From: Parastagonospora avenae f. sp. tritici 18332-5
Lineage: Eukaryota; Ascomycota; Dothideomycetes; Pleosporales; Phaeosphaeriaceae
Assembly (NCBI GenBank): GCA_022559985.1
Contig: JAFJTR010000075.1
Span: 62,001 to 126,000, forward strand
Direction of reading: 5' to 3'
DNA: 64,000 nucleotides
Position numbers and translations under genes: made by a program
Notes under the pieces: generated by a model
The model's database searches: none
The model's input: the letters and a program-made list of their open reading frames with translations, nothing else
Told to the model about the DNA's origin: nothing
In this document: positions 41,601 to 54,679 of the stretch, one piece after another
How the letters are laid out: each line of letters starts with the position of its first letter
Numbering within the stretch: position 1 is the first letter of the stretch

Positions 41601-43691
41601 CTAAACGAAGCCCAAACCGACAGACGCTCGGAGAAGCTAGATTGGAATACCTTCCTCAAGGGACCTATCGATAGGCTACAGCGTTACGGACTGCTCATCG
41701 ACACGGTAATTAAGAATTCCACGGTCGATAACGAGGAAAAGCGCAATCTCATCATCGCGAAAGAGGAAATCAAGACAGTGGCTTTAGAATGTGACGCTCG
41801 TGTTGGCGAGATGAGCCGCAAGGTCGACCTGACTGATCTGCAGGCAAGACTCATTCTGCGACCAGGCATGCAGCGAGTTGAGCTCAACCTCGACCACTTG
41901 GGACGAGAACTCATCTACCGAGGTGACCTACAAAGGATGGGAGGCAGTCGTTTCAACTGGGTCGAGACCCATGCGCTGCTCTTTGACCACTACCTTGTCC
42001 TTGCGAAGACGGTCAAAATGCGAGAAGCAGATGGAGTAACGACATCCGAAAAATACGACGTCTCCCGCCTGCCCATTCCCATGGACCTTTTGGTACTCGA
42101 AAGCGAGGATGACGACCCCGTCGTGCGTTCGACCATGAAGGGTATTGCTGCTGTCAACCCTGCTGCCGAAAAGGTAAGAGGTGGAGGTTTTGGGCGAAAT
42201 ACCAACAGCCCTGGCCCAGGAACACTGCAGCATACTGCTACATCAAACTCGTTTGGATCAGCAAACACGGGCTCCTCTGGAAAGACAGTTGTCAACAATA
42301 CTGGGCTTGAGCACAGCAGAGACGACAAAATTCTGTACCCTTTCAAGATCAAACATCTAGGAAAAGAGACGTACACTCTTTACGCGACGTCCGCGAACAA
42401 CCGAGCTGAATGGTGTGACAAGCTCATCATTGCGAAAACGAGACACGCAGCTGCTTTGTTCGCACAAAACGCAGAACCTTTCCGATTACGAGTTATGGCA
42501 GATGCCGCATTCGCGTATGACAGTGCGATGCCATCGCAAAAAGCCATTACCATCAAGGGTACCCCACTGGATCGGTCTGTAGAGGAAGTAGAGAAGCTGT
42601 CTTTGCAACAAGGTCGACCGGTCCCTATCTGTCGTGCACGAGTCAATTGTGCGACAGCTTTCAACCAGCCTTACGGTAAACACATGCTCGCTGTTGGCAC
42701 AGACATTGGTGTCTATGTCTCCGAGTTCGACAACCCTCGTGGCTGGTCAAAGGTATGCTGAATCGAATTTGACGACAGTAACGTTCACTAATAATGCCAG
42801 GCTATTCAAACACCGAGGGTCACGCAGATAGCTGTACTGGAGCAGTTCAGCCTCATGCTGCTCATCTCTGACAAGTCACTAATTGCGTATCATCTTGACG
42901 CTGTCTGCCCGGTCGGTGGCGTGCCTCCCTCGAACGATTCTGCTCGACGAGCACCGCAGAAACTGTCTGGTGCACGTGATATCGGCTTCTTTGCGACAGG
43001 CGTGATGAAGGACCGCACCCTGGTTTTCTACAAGAAGAAGGATGGCATATCGTCGACTTTCAAGGTCCTTGAGCCCGTATTCCAGAAATCCACAGAGAAG
43101 AAGTCCAGGATATGGAAGTCTGGACGTACCGAGTTTTTCCGGGAGTACGACGAGTTTTACATTCCTGCCGATTGTTATACGATTAATCTGTTCCATTCCT
43201 CGTTGGCTGTCTCCACAGCCAAGGGCTTCGAAGTTCTTACTCTCGACAAGAAGCAACCATGGTCTGTGCCAGACCTCAAACAGCCCCACGTTGCTACAAT
43301 CGCTGCGCGATTAACAGAACAAAACCCATTGGGTATGTTCCGTCTGTCGGACCAGGAGTTCCTTCTTTGTTACGAAGAGTGTGCTGTCTACATCAACAAG
43401 AACGGCGACATTTCCCGTTCGGTAATTATGGAGTTTGTCGGCAAGGCCAAGAGTGCAGCCATGTACGGACCATATGTCCTCTTGTTCGATCCAGATTTCG
43501 TCGAGATTCGAAATGCACAGAACGGCCGCTTGAGGCAGGTCATCGCAGGTCGCGATGTCAAGTGCCTCGACGATGGGTTAAGCGGCGGCTCATCGCATAA
43601 TAGGACCATCAAGTTGAGCCTACAGCATCCAGCTCAGGAAAGATGTCAGGTGGTGGTCGAGTTAGTACTTAATGAAGGACAGAAGGAATGA
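38622..43691 (+). CDS. rom2: Rho1 guanine nucleotide exchange factor (Rom1/Rom2 type)
   Basis: Activator of Rho1 in the cell-wall integrity pathway, acting at the cell cortex. Two exons, 38622-42752 and 42801-43691 (48-nt intron GTATGC to CCAG, phase 0), give about 1673 residues. The N-terminal 690 residues are disordered and rich in Ser, Pro, Tyr, Gly and Gln with a short polyGln run. A DEP domain follows at about 700-795. The DH (RhoGEF) domain at about 865-1080 contains NILHEIVQGEDKYLERL and FLKGPIDRLQRYGLLI. The PH domain at about 1090-1275 carries a Ser/Gly-rich insert, and a CNH (citron homology) domain lies at about 1330-1665. This order is diagnostic of Rom2. The ATG with CACC context at 38622 is preferred; the in-frame sequence upstream has no ATG. 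Confidence 0.93.
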
Positions 43692-45899
43692 TTTCGGTAC
43701 GATTTATGCGACTGACTCGGGTCGGGGATATTTGGGATACCCAGGGACCAAGGGGTCACACATGCATGTCATATATGGCGAAGTCCTGAGGAGTTGAGGG
43801 GCCTGTATTTGAAATGCCCCATGCACACATCATTCGTGTAAGAACGGGTGATCCGTGATGAATTTTGGGGGCGCTTTGCACGATTTGATACCTGGTTAGA
43901 GTATGCTCTCCATTCTTAGATAGCGTTTATTACTTCAACCTAGGCCATGGTGCACTGGGTGCATACAGCATTGTTTGGATTATCATGGGCAATACATAGC
44001 AAAGGAGTAATGTTGTCGCCAATTACTACTGCTTGCCTTGGAAGTGCCGATCTCTGGCAAGCTGCGCGGTCTATGCCTCGTTCGAGCCTACCGATGGCGC
44101 TTGCGAAGCTCCGCTCCGATACATACCTTGCTCTCCACATCCCCATATCACCCCAGTATCCACACGAGGCATGCAGGATTTGCAGCACGCAGCCCTGTCT
44201 GGGTTACTCCAGATCTCGACACGTGACGGTGGCTATTACGCATCTGGACTTGGCTGACAGCTGACCCTTGGCAGTCCGACAAACTTCCCGACATCTCTGA
44301 CGCCATCCAATGAAAGCTCTGCGCGGAGGGTCAGCAATGCGTTATTTGACCACGAGACGAGGATCCGCCGAGCTGCGAGGGCCTGCGTAGAAGCACACTA
44401 GAAGTCAGCTAGAAACTTTGGTTGAGATGTCCCCGGTTTATCCTGCCCCAGTACGCAGGCGCATGGGCGTCTGGAGCCCTGCGGAGGGGTATGAGGGGTG
44501 CCGTATGCATGCAGCAGTGGAGCATCATTATAAGGCGGCGGCAAAGATTATGAGAAAATGATGATGATGGAATTGCATCTAGATCTTGGGCTCATTGTAA
44601 AGAAGCCAGCACATCTGGATCGCATGCAGTAACGAAAGATCTCCAGAGCACGACGACTGCATTTCATTCGCTGTCAGCAAACATGTGCTGATGATCCTCG
44701 GCGATAGCATTGCTTCAAGCGTTTGCAAGCCATGCATCTCGTGCATATGTCAACTGTACGTAGCCGGTGTCGGGCACTATTCCCGAACCTCTTCACGTTG
44801 GGAACGCCGCATGCGCCTTTGCCCATATTCGAGCAACGACGTGCCTCTACTGGGATCTCGCCTGGCTTGGGCAGTACACACCTCAGAGCTGAGGCCGTGC
44901 GAGGAACGACCTGGCCGACAGGAAGAGCCTCAACAACCCTTCATGTCATCGTGCGTTAAATCCAAGCGCCCGGGCACTAACCACTGGCTGCATGGAATGG
45001 TCGAAACTTACCGAGGCCAAGCCAGGCTTGGTACGGGTCCGAAGCCTCTCGATCGCGTGAGCTTTGCTTGGGATCTGGCAATTTTTGCCATGATTTGCTT
45101 GATTATTGCACCTTCGACAGTGTTGGAACTCCTGGGATGTTGGTTGTGGATATCAGTTCGCGAACAGCCAGAAAGCTCTCCCCAATTGTCTTTGCGGGGT
45201 GCAGATATACATGCGTTCCCGACCAATGATGGCGCCACAATATTGAAATTACTGGGTCCACTGCTGCTTCTCCGCAACTCCATAGTCTCGAGTCCAGCTC
45301 TCTCCACGGGGATGCGTCGTGGAGACTGTGGTGGAGCTGTGTCTAGGAAGAGAAATTCTCGCCATGAGGCTCAAGAACGAAGTGGAGATGTCCGGGGATT
45401 GCAGTAGCGGCACGGACTAATAGAGGCATGATTGGCTGGCTAAGCACACCAGCCGACAAGAACCGGTAGCTCTTTCGGATTGATTTTGACAGCTAGAGTA
45501 GCGCCGAGGAAGGGCCAGCAAATCAGAGCGCTGCCTCCAGCAGAATCTGCGGAGTCTCGAGCTTGGTGCCACGGACCGGTGCATTAGCGAGAGCCCTTTG
45601 GCAGGACCAACAGCCTCACCCCTGTTTGCATCTCAACCGCGCCAGTATCAAGCTACCGAACATACTACCGTACTATCCTGGCCTAGATGGGACCAGCCAT
45701 GTCGAGCTGGCTATCGCGACTACGACAGTGGGAACACTGGGGAAGGATATATGGTGCCATGTCTGCCCACATCTCCAGACTCATCAGCTCCACGGTTCTC
45801 CAGCTTTCTTCTCCATCTGGGATCCACTGAACCAGTCGATCGTTCGACCGTCTTTTATATTACCTGCTTCCTCGACGCTAGTTGGCTATACTCGCCACC
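43692..45899. other. Intergenic
   Basis: No supported gene. The 240-codon plus-strand frame at 44685-45407 has no recognisable domain and unusual composition; treated as chance. The last 200 bases are the promoter and leader of the sugar transporter. Confidence 0.5.
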
Positions 45900-47577
45900 A
45901 TGAAGCTTTTCGGCATGAACGGCTCGCAAGAGCCTACTCTCGAAGAGATTCACGAACAGCAGGGTCGTCGCCCTTCGACTGTCGAGGTTGTCGCTGAACA
46001 AGCTCGACGAAAGAGCGTTGACAACCGCGTTGTCACTGGTGCTTCGCAGCTCACCGCACGCCAGTCCATCGTTCCCGTCGCGCTTGTCACCACCCTGTAA
46101 GTCTAACACGAGGACCAGTTCCCAAGTTCTTTCATTCTAACGTGCGTTCCAGCTTCTTCATGTGGGGATTCGCTTACGGTCTTCTCGATGTCCTCAACTC
46201 CCGCTTCCAGGTCGCTCTCCACATCACTCAGGGTGAATCATCTGGTCTGCAAGCCGCCTACTTCGGTGCCTACTTCGTCGGCCCTCTGACGTACTCGGGA
46301 TGGTTCCTCCGTCGTTTTGGTTATCGCTACACTTTCATCCTTGGTTTGTCGATCTACTGCGTCGGTGCGCTCATGTTCTGGCCCGCAGCTGTCAAGCGAA
46401 GCTTCGGTGGCTTCTGTGGTGCCATGTTCCTTGCTGGATCCGGTCTGTCGACTCTTGAAGTTTCCGCCAACCCATATATCGCCGTGTGCGGTCCTCCCAA
46501 GTGGTCTGAGTTCCGTCTTGAGCTTTCTCAGTCCGTTCAGGCTGTTGGATCTGTTGTTGCTCCTGTCCTTGCTGCTCAGGTCATCTTCAAGAATGTTGGT
46601 GAAGATGGTCGTTCTCTTGAGGCTGTCCAGTGGGTCTACCTGGGTATCGCAGGTTTCGTCGCTATACTGGCCGTAATATTCTTCTTCGCTCCTATTCCCG
46701 AGATCACCGATTCCGACATGGCCGACCAGGCTGAGATGACTACCGCCGCCACCGGCTACGTCGACAAGCCCCTCCGCAAGCAGTACACCCTTTTCTGGGG
46801 AACTTTCGCCCAGTTCTCCTACGTCGGTGCTCAAGTCGGTGTTGCCGCGTACTTCATCAACTACTTCACCCAAGCACGCCCCGACCTCAGCGTCACTGAT
46901 GCTCACGTCAAGGGCGCCAACTTCTACGCCATCGCTCAGGGTCTCTTCGCTGCTGGACGTTTTGCTGCTGCTGGATTGATGTACGTCGGCGGCAAGCCCC
47001 GAATCGTCCTCATGATCTTCCAGACTATGATCATGATCTTCATTGCTGCTGCTATCGGCGTCAATACTGGCGGTGCCGACCGTCCTAACTGGGGAGGTCT
47101 TTCCATGTTGATGATTGTCCTGTTCTTCGAGTCCTGCATTTTCCCCATCATCTTTGCTCTCGTAAGTTTTCCGAGCTACAGTATCACGTTCTAGAGCCAA
47201 TACTAACAATTTCCAGACTCTTCGTGGTCTTGGACGTCACACCAAGCGTGGTGCCTCCTTCCTCGTCTCCTCCGTCTGCGGTGGAGCCATTATCCCCGTC
47301 ATTCTCGGCAACGTTGCGGACCGTATCGGCACCAGGCACGCCATGTGCATTCCCCTTATCTTCTGTATGCCTACTCTTCGTTCATCACTTCGAGTCCAAC
47401 AACTAATCTTCTGCAGTCTTCTTCGCCTGGTCATACCCGATCTACCTCAACTTCACGCACAAGGCCGCCGAGCTCGACGCCTACTCTGAGTCCCACGTCG
47501 GTACTGAGAACGTCATTGACAATGACTCGATCCTTGCGAGCAAGGACATTGAGGCTATGCACCGCGAGAAGTACTAG
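45900..47577 (+). CDS. MFS sugar transporter, FucP (fucose/glucose/galactose:H+ symporter) family
   Basis: Membrane transporter of about 504 residues. Exons are 45900-46096, 46153-47161, 47217-47364 and 47417-47577, with donors GTAAGT, GTAAGT and GTATGC, acceptors all CAG, and phases 2, 0 and 1 consistent. A cytosolic N-terminal tail of about 55 residues precedes FFMWGFAYGLLDVLN, the FucP-family TM1 motif. SGLQAAYFGAYFVGPLTYSG and ANPYIAVCGPP are further hallmark segments of TM2 and TM4. About 12 segments expected. Family members take up fucose, glucose or galactose with protons. Start ATG is in CACC context. Fungal members are often annotated as glucose/galactose permeases; the true substrate is open. 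Confidence 0.9.
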
Positions 47578-48456
47578 ATTGTACGAGGGGAAAATTAAGA
47601 GATGCATGATGAAGAGATCATCTTTTGGCCAGAGATGGTCTTGTACATATTGGCTTCGTATATATCCCACGCATGAGCGACTGGCGAGCGACTTTTAGAT
47701 ATGGTTACGATTACGAATTTGAGATATCCCGATTACTGCAATACTTGTATCATAAATTCCACTACGTGATTATATGTATGCCTTGCGCGATTAACGTTGC
47801 TTGATTTGATCGCCCAATTCAGCATGTAGTCGCCTCGATGAGCTCAATTATGCACACCAGATCTCGCTATCTTAAGATACCGCTCCTACTAACCCTTGTT
47901 CTGTCGACTAGCTGATGCTATTTGGTTGTCCTTGCTATGTGGGATGACGAGCCGGATTTGAGTTTAATAACCGAAGGCCAGTTCGATATCATCAAGCTAT
48001 TCATCCTCGGCCTGCCTCGTAAACGCATCAGTATGCCGTCTCCTTTCAAGAATTTCTCGAAGTGCGTAGCAAGGCAGACGTCCGATGGCCATATCATGTT
48101 GTGTAAATGTAGCCAGAATGATTTCGTGACGAGTGATGTCTCGTACCCTGCGTGTGATTACTGATAGTGTCAGATAATACATGCGGAGTATTGCTTTTAA
48201 CCCCCAAAGATGGGACCGATGTTCCCGAAATCGAAGTACGTGTCGAGCACACGTAGTGATATTGGTTCAAGGAGTGTTCGCATACCTACACTCTGATACA
48301 TCCGTTCGTATCGACTAGTCTTGGGGAACTGCTCCACTTCGACATCCGTTGGATACATACCTGCACTTCGTAGCTTTCGGCAGACACTATACTTCTTTAC
48401 CGTCTTTAGAATATTCATTCCTCTACCACGTTAGACAACGATATAGAAAGCTCACA
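47578..48456. other. Intergenic
   Basis: 3' flank of the transporter and upstream region of the small acidic hypothetical gene. Frames below 82 codons only. Confidence 0.5.
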
Positions 48457-48924
48457 ATGACTCCCTCAATGCGCAAACATATGGAAAGAAATGGCTATGA
48501 AGACTATTCAGATCGTATGCTAAATCTGTTTCGAGAGACGAGCCTGTTTGAATCAGATATGCGACCTCTTCACCGCTTGCTTCTCGCTTACGTCCTGTCT
48601 ATCGAAGTTTCCAGAAATGCAAAAGAAATGCCGATGGATATTGATAGTTTAGCGGATCTAACCATAGATATGGAAATGTCGTCGGATAGGAGCCAGACAA
48701 GAAAAGTTATCTATTACGAAAGAGACAAAGTTCTCACCGACGGTCCATGGAACAAAAATGCGAAGGAGGCAGATGAAGGCTTTAGTGACGAGTTGGAACG
48801 TCTGGTGGACAATTTTATGACTAAAATAGCATGGGAAGATTCGAGTCCAGGTGAGAGTGGGACGGACTCCGAGGTCGACTTAGAGGATGCAGAGGCGGAC
48901 TCGGAAGATGTAGGGATAGCATAG
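48457..48924 (+). CDS. Small acidic hypothetical protein
   Basis: 155 residues from the ATG of MTPSMRKHMERNG. The N-terminal two thirds look helical and charged (MLNLFRETSLFESDMRP, LLLAYVLSIEV). The C-terminal 40 residues are a strongly acidic Asp/Glu/Ser tail. No domain recognised, no signal peptide, no Cys pattern. Composition is coherent for a coding region and the frame stays open upstream to about 48349 without another ATG. Could be a real orphan gene or the last exon of a longer one. Function unknown. Confidence 0.45.
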   Translation: MTPSMRKHMERNGYEDYSDRMLNLFRETSLFESDMRPLHRLLLAYVLSIEVSRNAKEMPMDIDSLADLTIDMEMSSDRSQTRKVIYYERDKVLTDGPWNKNAKEADEGFSDELERLVDNFMTKIAWEDSSPGESGTDSEVDLEDAEADSEDVGIA

Positions 48925-49723
48925 GCAGCTCTGGAAGAGTCGTGGAAAATTGAGTCATGCTTTTATTGTTATACAAATTGGCGTTCAGGCCTCTTTGTCC
49001 GACGCTGCCAACGGGATTGCCCCTACTATCAGCCTAGACACACTCGTATGCGTATCTTTTTAGCCACTGCAAGGCGCACTCGTGAGGCAGATTTACCTGC
49101 GATATCGTGATAAGCAAGTACCAGTGACAGCATATGCCTAGTAGCTACAAGCTTTGTTGAGTGACACCGGCGAAATGGGTGCGGGGGCGACATACTCGGG
49201 TCTACCAGGTTGCCCTCGCAACGCACACAACACAATACTCAATTGAGAATAGTCTATCATCTTGTCGTATCTAAACAGCCTTACACTGCAAAACATGCTT
49301 TTTAGTATTGCTGTCATGCTCTACAATACATCGGTTATTGTAAGGTGAATTGTAGAGACGGCGGCAACAAGTGAAGTTTGGCTGCAAAATCGTTCATCCC
49401 GTCCCGCGCAATCGATCTGGAGTGCAACAAAAAAAGCGAATGTACTAGCTACGAATATACGCAGGTACTCGGTACCAGGCAATGATTTTACAACTAAGCT
49501 CTCCAAGCGCCAGCGATCCGTGGCGCGCCTGAAGAGGGCTCAGCATAGCTTCCAAGGTTTCTACCTTGACATGTACACGAAACATATGTACAACAACCAT
49601 GCATGCACTTGCTCCAGAGTGCTCTGAGAAGTATAAGATTACTGTTCTGCCTGCACACAAGTACTATCTACAACCGATACAACCACATCTCATATAGCCA
49701 GAATCCTGCATATCCGAAGCAAA
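48925..49723. other. Intergenic
   Basis: Nothing recognised. Includes the likely promoter of the four-TM gene. Confidence 0.5.
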
Positions 49724-50468
49724 ATGGCCTTCCCAACCCTCAAGATCATCAACTGCACCAACATCATATTCTCCATTATCCTCATCTTACTATCAATCAC
49801 AACAATCTACTGGACGCATGGAGCTATCGATTATGAATTCAGTGCGCGCCATTACACATGGTACCGCGGCCCACACAACGACTTGGACAACAAACCCCTC
49901 GTACTTCTTTCTTTCGACTACCTAAACGAAAAATTCGTCTTCGCAGCCTCTGGCGCAACACTTGTCGCCGGTCTAGCAGCGCTCATTGGCTTCTTCTTCA
50001 CAAAGGCATGGACCACGCTCTTTACTTCAGCCACATTCAAGGACTAACAGAACAACGCAGAACTCCAAGCCAAGCTTGGTAACCAACTGTTTGACCAACC
50101 TCCTCCCTTTTCTCGCTTTCGTGTTCTCCCTGCTCAGCATCATAATCACATCCGTCCGCCACGCAACCATCGCCAAATCCACATGTTACTGGGAAAACGG
50201 ATATGCGGGTGAGACGTTCCAGTGCACGCGTGAACTTGGCGTGTGCCGTATCCTGGGTTACACGACCGAACCCTGGAAAAGCGGCTTCTCTAACATTACG
50301 AATTTGTGCGTCGAGCTGCATCGCTCGAGGACGATGCTGATTCCGTTGACGGTGATTAGCGCGGTGGTGCTGGGCTTGGGGGTTGCGAGGCTGGTTTTGG
50401 AGAAAAGAGTGAGCGGGTATGAGTATGAGAGTACGGACGAGAGGGTGGAGAGGTTACAGAGGGAGTGA
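49724..50468 (+). CDS. Four-transmembrane protein of unknown function, with an apparent GC-AG intron
   Basis: Predicted membrane protein of about 229 residues. TM1 lies at about residues 10-31 and TM2 at about 70-93 in exon 49724-50005. TM3 and TM4 lie in exon 50061-50468. Between TM3 and TM4 a loop carries Cys residues (TCYWENG, FQCTREL, GVCRIL, NLCVEL) that could form disulphides. The two halves are in different frames. No good GT donor exists, but AAAG|GC at 50005/50006 and CGCAG at 50060, with a perfect GACTAAC branch site at 50042-50048, define a 55-nt GC-AG intron of phase 0 that restores the frame. Topology resembles small fungal tetraspan or claudin-like SUR7/MARVEL proteins, but no family signature is certain. 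The alternative is a frameshifted pseudogene. Confidence 0.62.
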
Positions 50469-53400
50469 AAGGGAGGACTTGTTTGTTCGATGGAGTTTGG
50501 GTATAGTGCAGTTTCGAAGGTACGGCGAGACAAAGGACGGGAAAATTGGTCATGTAGCATGCTGTGAATTTGGTAAAGAGTAACTTGTGGTTCATGAATA
50601 AATGTAATTCGACGCTATGTTATTATTGTAAGTCTTTGCTTAGATCCTGTCCGATTTGGATGGAAGTGCGCAATCGCTCACACAATACTGCAAAGAGGCA
50701 GATCCTCCAAGTTCGATGCCCCCTCCTGGTAAGACTTGAAATACATGAGACGAGTATATTCGGAGTCTTCGCAGTATCACCTGTAACATTGCTCTCCTGC
50801 GAAGGGCATTGTCGCTTGCCAGACGCAAGTATGTTAATTGACCATGTCTGCTGTGCAATACCGCCACCAAGACAAGGTCGAGATTACATCATAAGCCGAG
50901 TCATAAAAGCATCCCAGACTGTGGAATGCCCCTCATGTTCATGCTCGGTAGCCATCTCCAAAGGGACTCGGTCCTCCGCATAGCCCAGACCCAAGTGATG
51001 ACCACTTCGCTTAGTGCCGAATTGCCAAGGCCACAGACCTTTTGCATGCCACTTCGAAAATAAGTATAAGCACTGACGTACGTCGTCAAGGCTGTCTGCC
51101 CTACGTGCCCAAGCGTGAAACAACAGAATGCGCATTTGGCAGCACGACATGGCACAGCACACTGCACATTCAGACTGCGACGTCACCATCCTGCCAGAAC
51201 AAGTAAATCCTTCAGCTCAAGCACAATCGGGCCTGAGATGATATGACTATTGTTCATACTTTCTTTTTCTCCGCGCACGAAAAAGAAGCTCCTCCAATCC
51301 ATATGCACGACGCAGAGTTGAGGCTCCCATTCAGCCCAGAATAGCCGCCGCTGTGGGTCCCGATTGGGCTTTTCTCTCTCACCAGTGGATCCACTGGGCA
51401 GCCACGAGCCGCAACTACACATTCCATGTAGCCGGAACCCAATCAGGGACCTGTTCGGGCAGCGATGGGCATGCACTCATTTTCTTGGTAGGAAGAAGTG
51501 ACTCACAGGAGCGGAGCGGGATCTGACTAGAGAGGAAAAGTAGCAAGACTGGACAATACAGATGTAAGATTTGAGGTCAAAAGAGAGGCCTTGGTAGACG
51601 GTAGATATCCGCTATAAAAGAGCGATGTAAGGCTGAGCAGGTGGCCCACATGTTCCTTCTTTGCGCTAACCATGACAGTCATGATGCGAATCATGAGGCT
51701 TTTAGGGAAAAATGAAGGAACGAGACATCGCAGCGGTAACACAGCGATAGAAATTGTTCAGAACGAAGTTTAGATGATCTCTTACCTACGACTTACCACA
51801 GGATTTTTTTGAACACTGTAGTTTCCTGTGACATTGCTTCTTGTCGGTAGTTCCACTGGCTTTCAAGACCATAAAGCTGCTTCTGTACTGTATGCATATG
51901 ACAGAACTCACGTCATTAGGAGTGAAGATGAGAAAACGGGCGAGCTGCAAGAGCGTTGATGCGGAATTTTCGCTAGCCACTTCTACAGCTATGCACACAT
52001 GCAAATTCAGAATTTGTGTTACTGGACACTCTGCTGATACGGTGGTTGCTGATATCGCATACCAGTGATACAGTGCACAGCGATATGCTGGGCTGCAAGC
52101 CATCGATTTGCAGAGATGCGTCAATATGGAAATGGCGTTCAGCCCCAGGACAGCATGATTGTGGTACGGTAAGCCTATCGAGATGTCAGTTAAGTTAGTG
52201 GGGAGTGTGCAATGACGACGCTCTGTGTGGATTGATATGATACCCCGCGGCAAAGACAGGTGGAGCGGAGCGCGAGCCACATATACTATGTGCAACAGCA
52301 GCTTCCACGACCTGGTCTTTGGCGCAAGTTTGCGTCTTGCGAAGTCCGACACTCGAGCGAAATGAAGGCCGACTCATGTAGTACTCAGGCCTAAAAGCGT
52401 TCCAAACGAGTAGGGCTGCATCGTTGGTAGCTTTTGATTTGAAACATGACAAGCAGAAGGCTACTCTTGTTGCACGGTTAAGAAGTGGCGTTGTTAAGAT
52501 GGTGTGGGAGGATTGGATGAGCGGGTGCGATTTGCAGATGCAGAGTGCCACGGCTGCGTTGTTCCACAGCGAAAAGTCCGTCGAAGAAACATGCCCGCAA
52601 AATGTCCAAAATTCATGGTGAACTGCCGACAGTCGGGTCGAGCTGAACGAGCACGAAGCTACGTTGGACTGTCACGGCATTGAGACGAAAAGTCGAGCCA
52701 ATGCCGTGTGGATGCCACTGTGCTTGCCTCTAGACACGATAATGGTTCTCGTCAGTGTTACAACTCGAGGGCAGCAGTCCGTAAAGGGAGCAAGCTCTCT
52801 TCATATCTCAGGCAGCGGACCAAGCCGGGGACGAGTTGCGATGATTTGTTGAGATGGTGTACGTTGCTCGATGGCTTGCAGCTCTCACCGGAAAGCTAGG
52901 TGGGTGGGGTAGTGACGACTCGACGAGTGAGCAGACTGGAGCTTCGCCGGCCCGTGTGACGGCTGCCCCCGGAGGCGAAGCGGAAAGGTTACACCAAGTA
53001 CAGCTGTCTGCGTGTAGTTGGATGTCGTGCTGGTGGGTGGGGCAGGCTTGTTCTGGAATGCTGCGATTAAGCGGTACGAGCTGGCGTGGCAGGCATTTGC
53101 CAGTCAGCCTTGGGTGAACAGCTCTGGTGGCGATGGACAGACTTTGTCGCGTCTTGCCGGGCCTTAATGAATTGTCGTGCCGGATGGCCTGCTTTGCTGT
53201 CCCTGCAGAGTCGACGTGGCAGCTGCAGGACATGGTGCACTAGCGACCTGAGCAGACAGCAAGACAGATGGGATGCGGCTCAGCAATGACGTCGCGAAGC
53301 AGAATGCGAAGAAGAGAGTACATGGAGCTAGGAAAAATTGCGCTGCGACGGTTTCCCGGTGCATGGCGAGAAGCGAGCGTGTGGTCGCGATGGGAACACA

Positions 53401-54679
53401 GGATGGCGCCAAGCCATGGCCACAAGCGGAAAGAGGCAGGTGCGTCTGGTGTAAGGTTGGGCTAGCCTGGGGCAGAGAGCGTATGGCATGCTCTCGTGTA
53501 AGGCTAGCTTCGGACACTCGATCGAACATCGTGGCCGTGGCCGTGGCCGTGGTCGTGGTTGTGTCCTGGACTCCTGACCGTGGGAGGCGGTGAGGGCCGG
53601 TAGAGACGAAGCGGAGACTCGACAGCGTTTTGGCTGGCCGCATGAGGACCCGCGACGATCCTGGTTCACACTTGTTTCACCCGTTCGACGAGCAGCTGGT
53701 AGCCAGTAAGGCTGCCACGGCTCCTGGTGTGTCTGACGGCCGCAACAGCCAATCGCCGACACTGGTGCGGATGAAGGCTAAATTTGGCGGAGCCGTGTGG
53801 ACGTGATCAGCAGCAGGGTGAGGCATGCGACCGTTGGCGGCCATGGCAGACGGGCTGCTGTAGCCTGTGAGGCATACCAGTATGTATATACTGTAGGCAG
53901 AGATGAAGCACTCTACTCTGGGGAGCCGGCTAATCTGGGGCTGCAGCAGGTAGCAGGCATGGCTGAGTCAGACGAGCGAGTGCGATCAAGGGCAGCCGCT
54001 CGTCGCCATGGCACTCTGCGTCTGCATCTGCGTCTGCATCTGCATGGCGCGGGCGAGAAGGCCATGGTGGTGGTGCGGAGGCTGCGTCACCCAGCAAAGC
54101 CGCTCGCGCTGGAGAGGGAGCCGTCCACTGTCCACTGTCCATTGTCCGCTGTCCGGTCCAGCAGTGCCGTCGCGTGACGACGAGGGCAGCACGGCCGGGC
54201 AGCAGCAGCGGACTTGGAGCTGCCCAACGAGACGTTAGACGCAGTGCATGAGTATGCTGTGACCTAGCTGGCCTTATATTAGAGTAGACGAGGAGCGAGC
54301 GCGTTTTAAAAAAAAAAAGTCTCCCGCCCCTCCGTTCCGCAGCAGAAGCCCGAAAAAGGACCCTGGGCTGCATGCCGCACACACAATCGCCCTGTCATAC
54401 CCAGCCGTCCCGTCAGACTTCACTCGCCCTCTCCTGCCTCTGCTCACTTGCCCTCACCACCATCCTTCCACGCCCGCACACACACACGCTATGAGACGGC
54501 TGCATGCGCATTCTGACCTCTGTTTTCGCATCACCGTCGACTCTCCCTCCAGCAGCGCCCTCGTCGGCTTTATCGATAGCACCCGACGCTAAGTTTTGGG
54601 CAACAGCCTTGCCTACCTGCGGTAGCCATCTCGCGCGCCCAACGCCCACTCCTCCCGACCCCCTCCAGAGCTGCCCGCC
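50469..54679. other. Long intergenic region (4.2 kb)
   Basis: No supported gene. Many open frames on both strands (up to 188 codons) lack motifs. Simple sequences cluster at the right: a hexanucleotide GTGGCC-type run at 53531-53560, CTGCAT/CTGCGT hexamers near 54015-54045, TCCACTG heptamers near 54120-54150 and an A11 run at 54308-54318. The last 300 bases are C-rich and probably the leader of the next gene. Confidence 0.5.
53531..53560. repeat. Hexanucleotide minisatellite, GTGGCC type
   Basis: Five consecutive units: three perfect GTGGCC copies, then GTGGTC and GTGGTT. Confidence 0.75.

Noticed and set aside
44685..45407. 240-codon plus-strand frame
   Set aside because: No domain; Cys/Trp-rich erratic composition and several overlapping frames suggest chance.
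46238..47209. 323-codon minus-strand frame rich in Glu/Asp/Ser
   Set aside because: Antisense to the sugar transporter, whose exons and family motifs are clear.
51786..52352. 188-codon minus-strand frame
   Set aside because: No motif and no conserved-looking blocks; in a long spacer with many chance frames.
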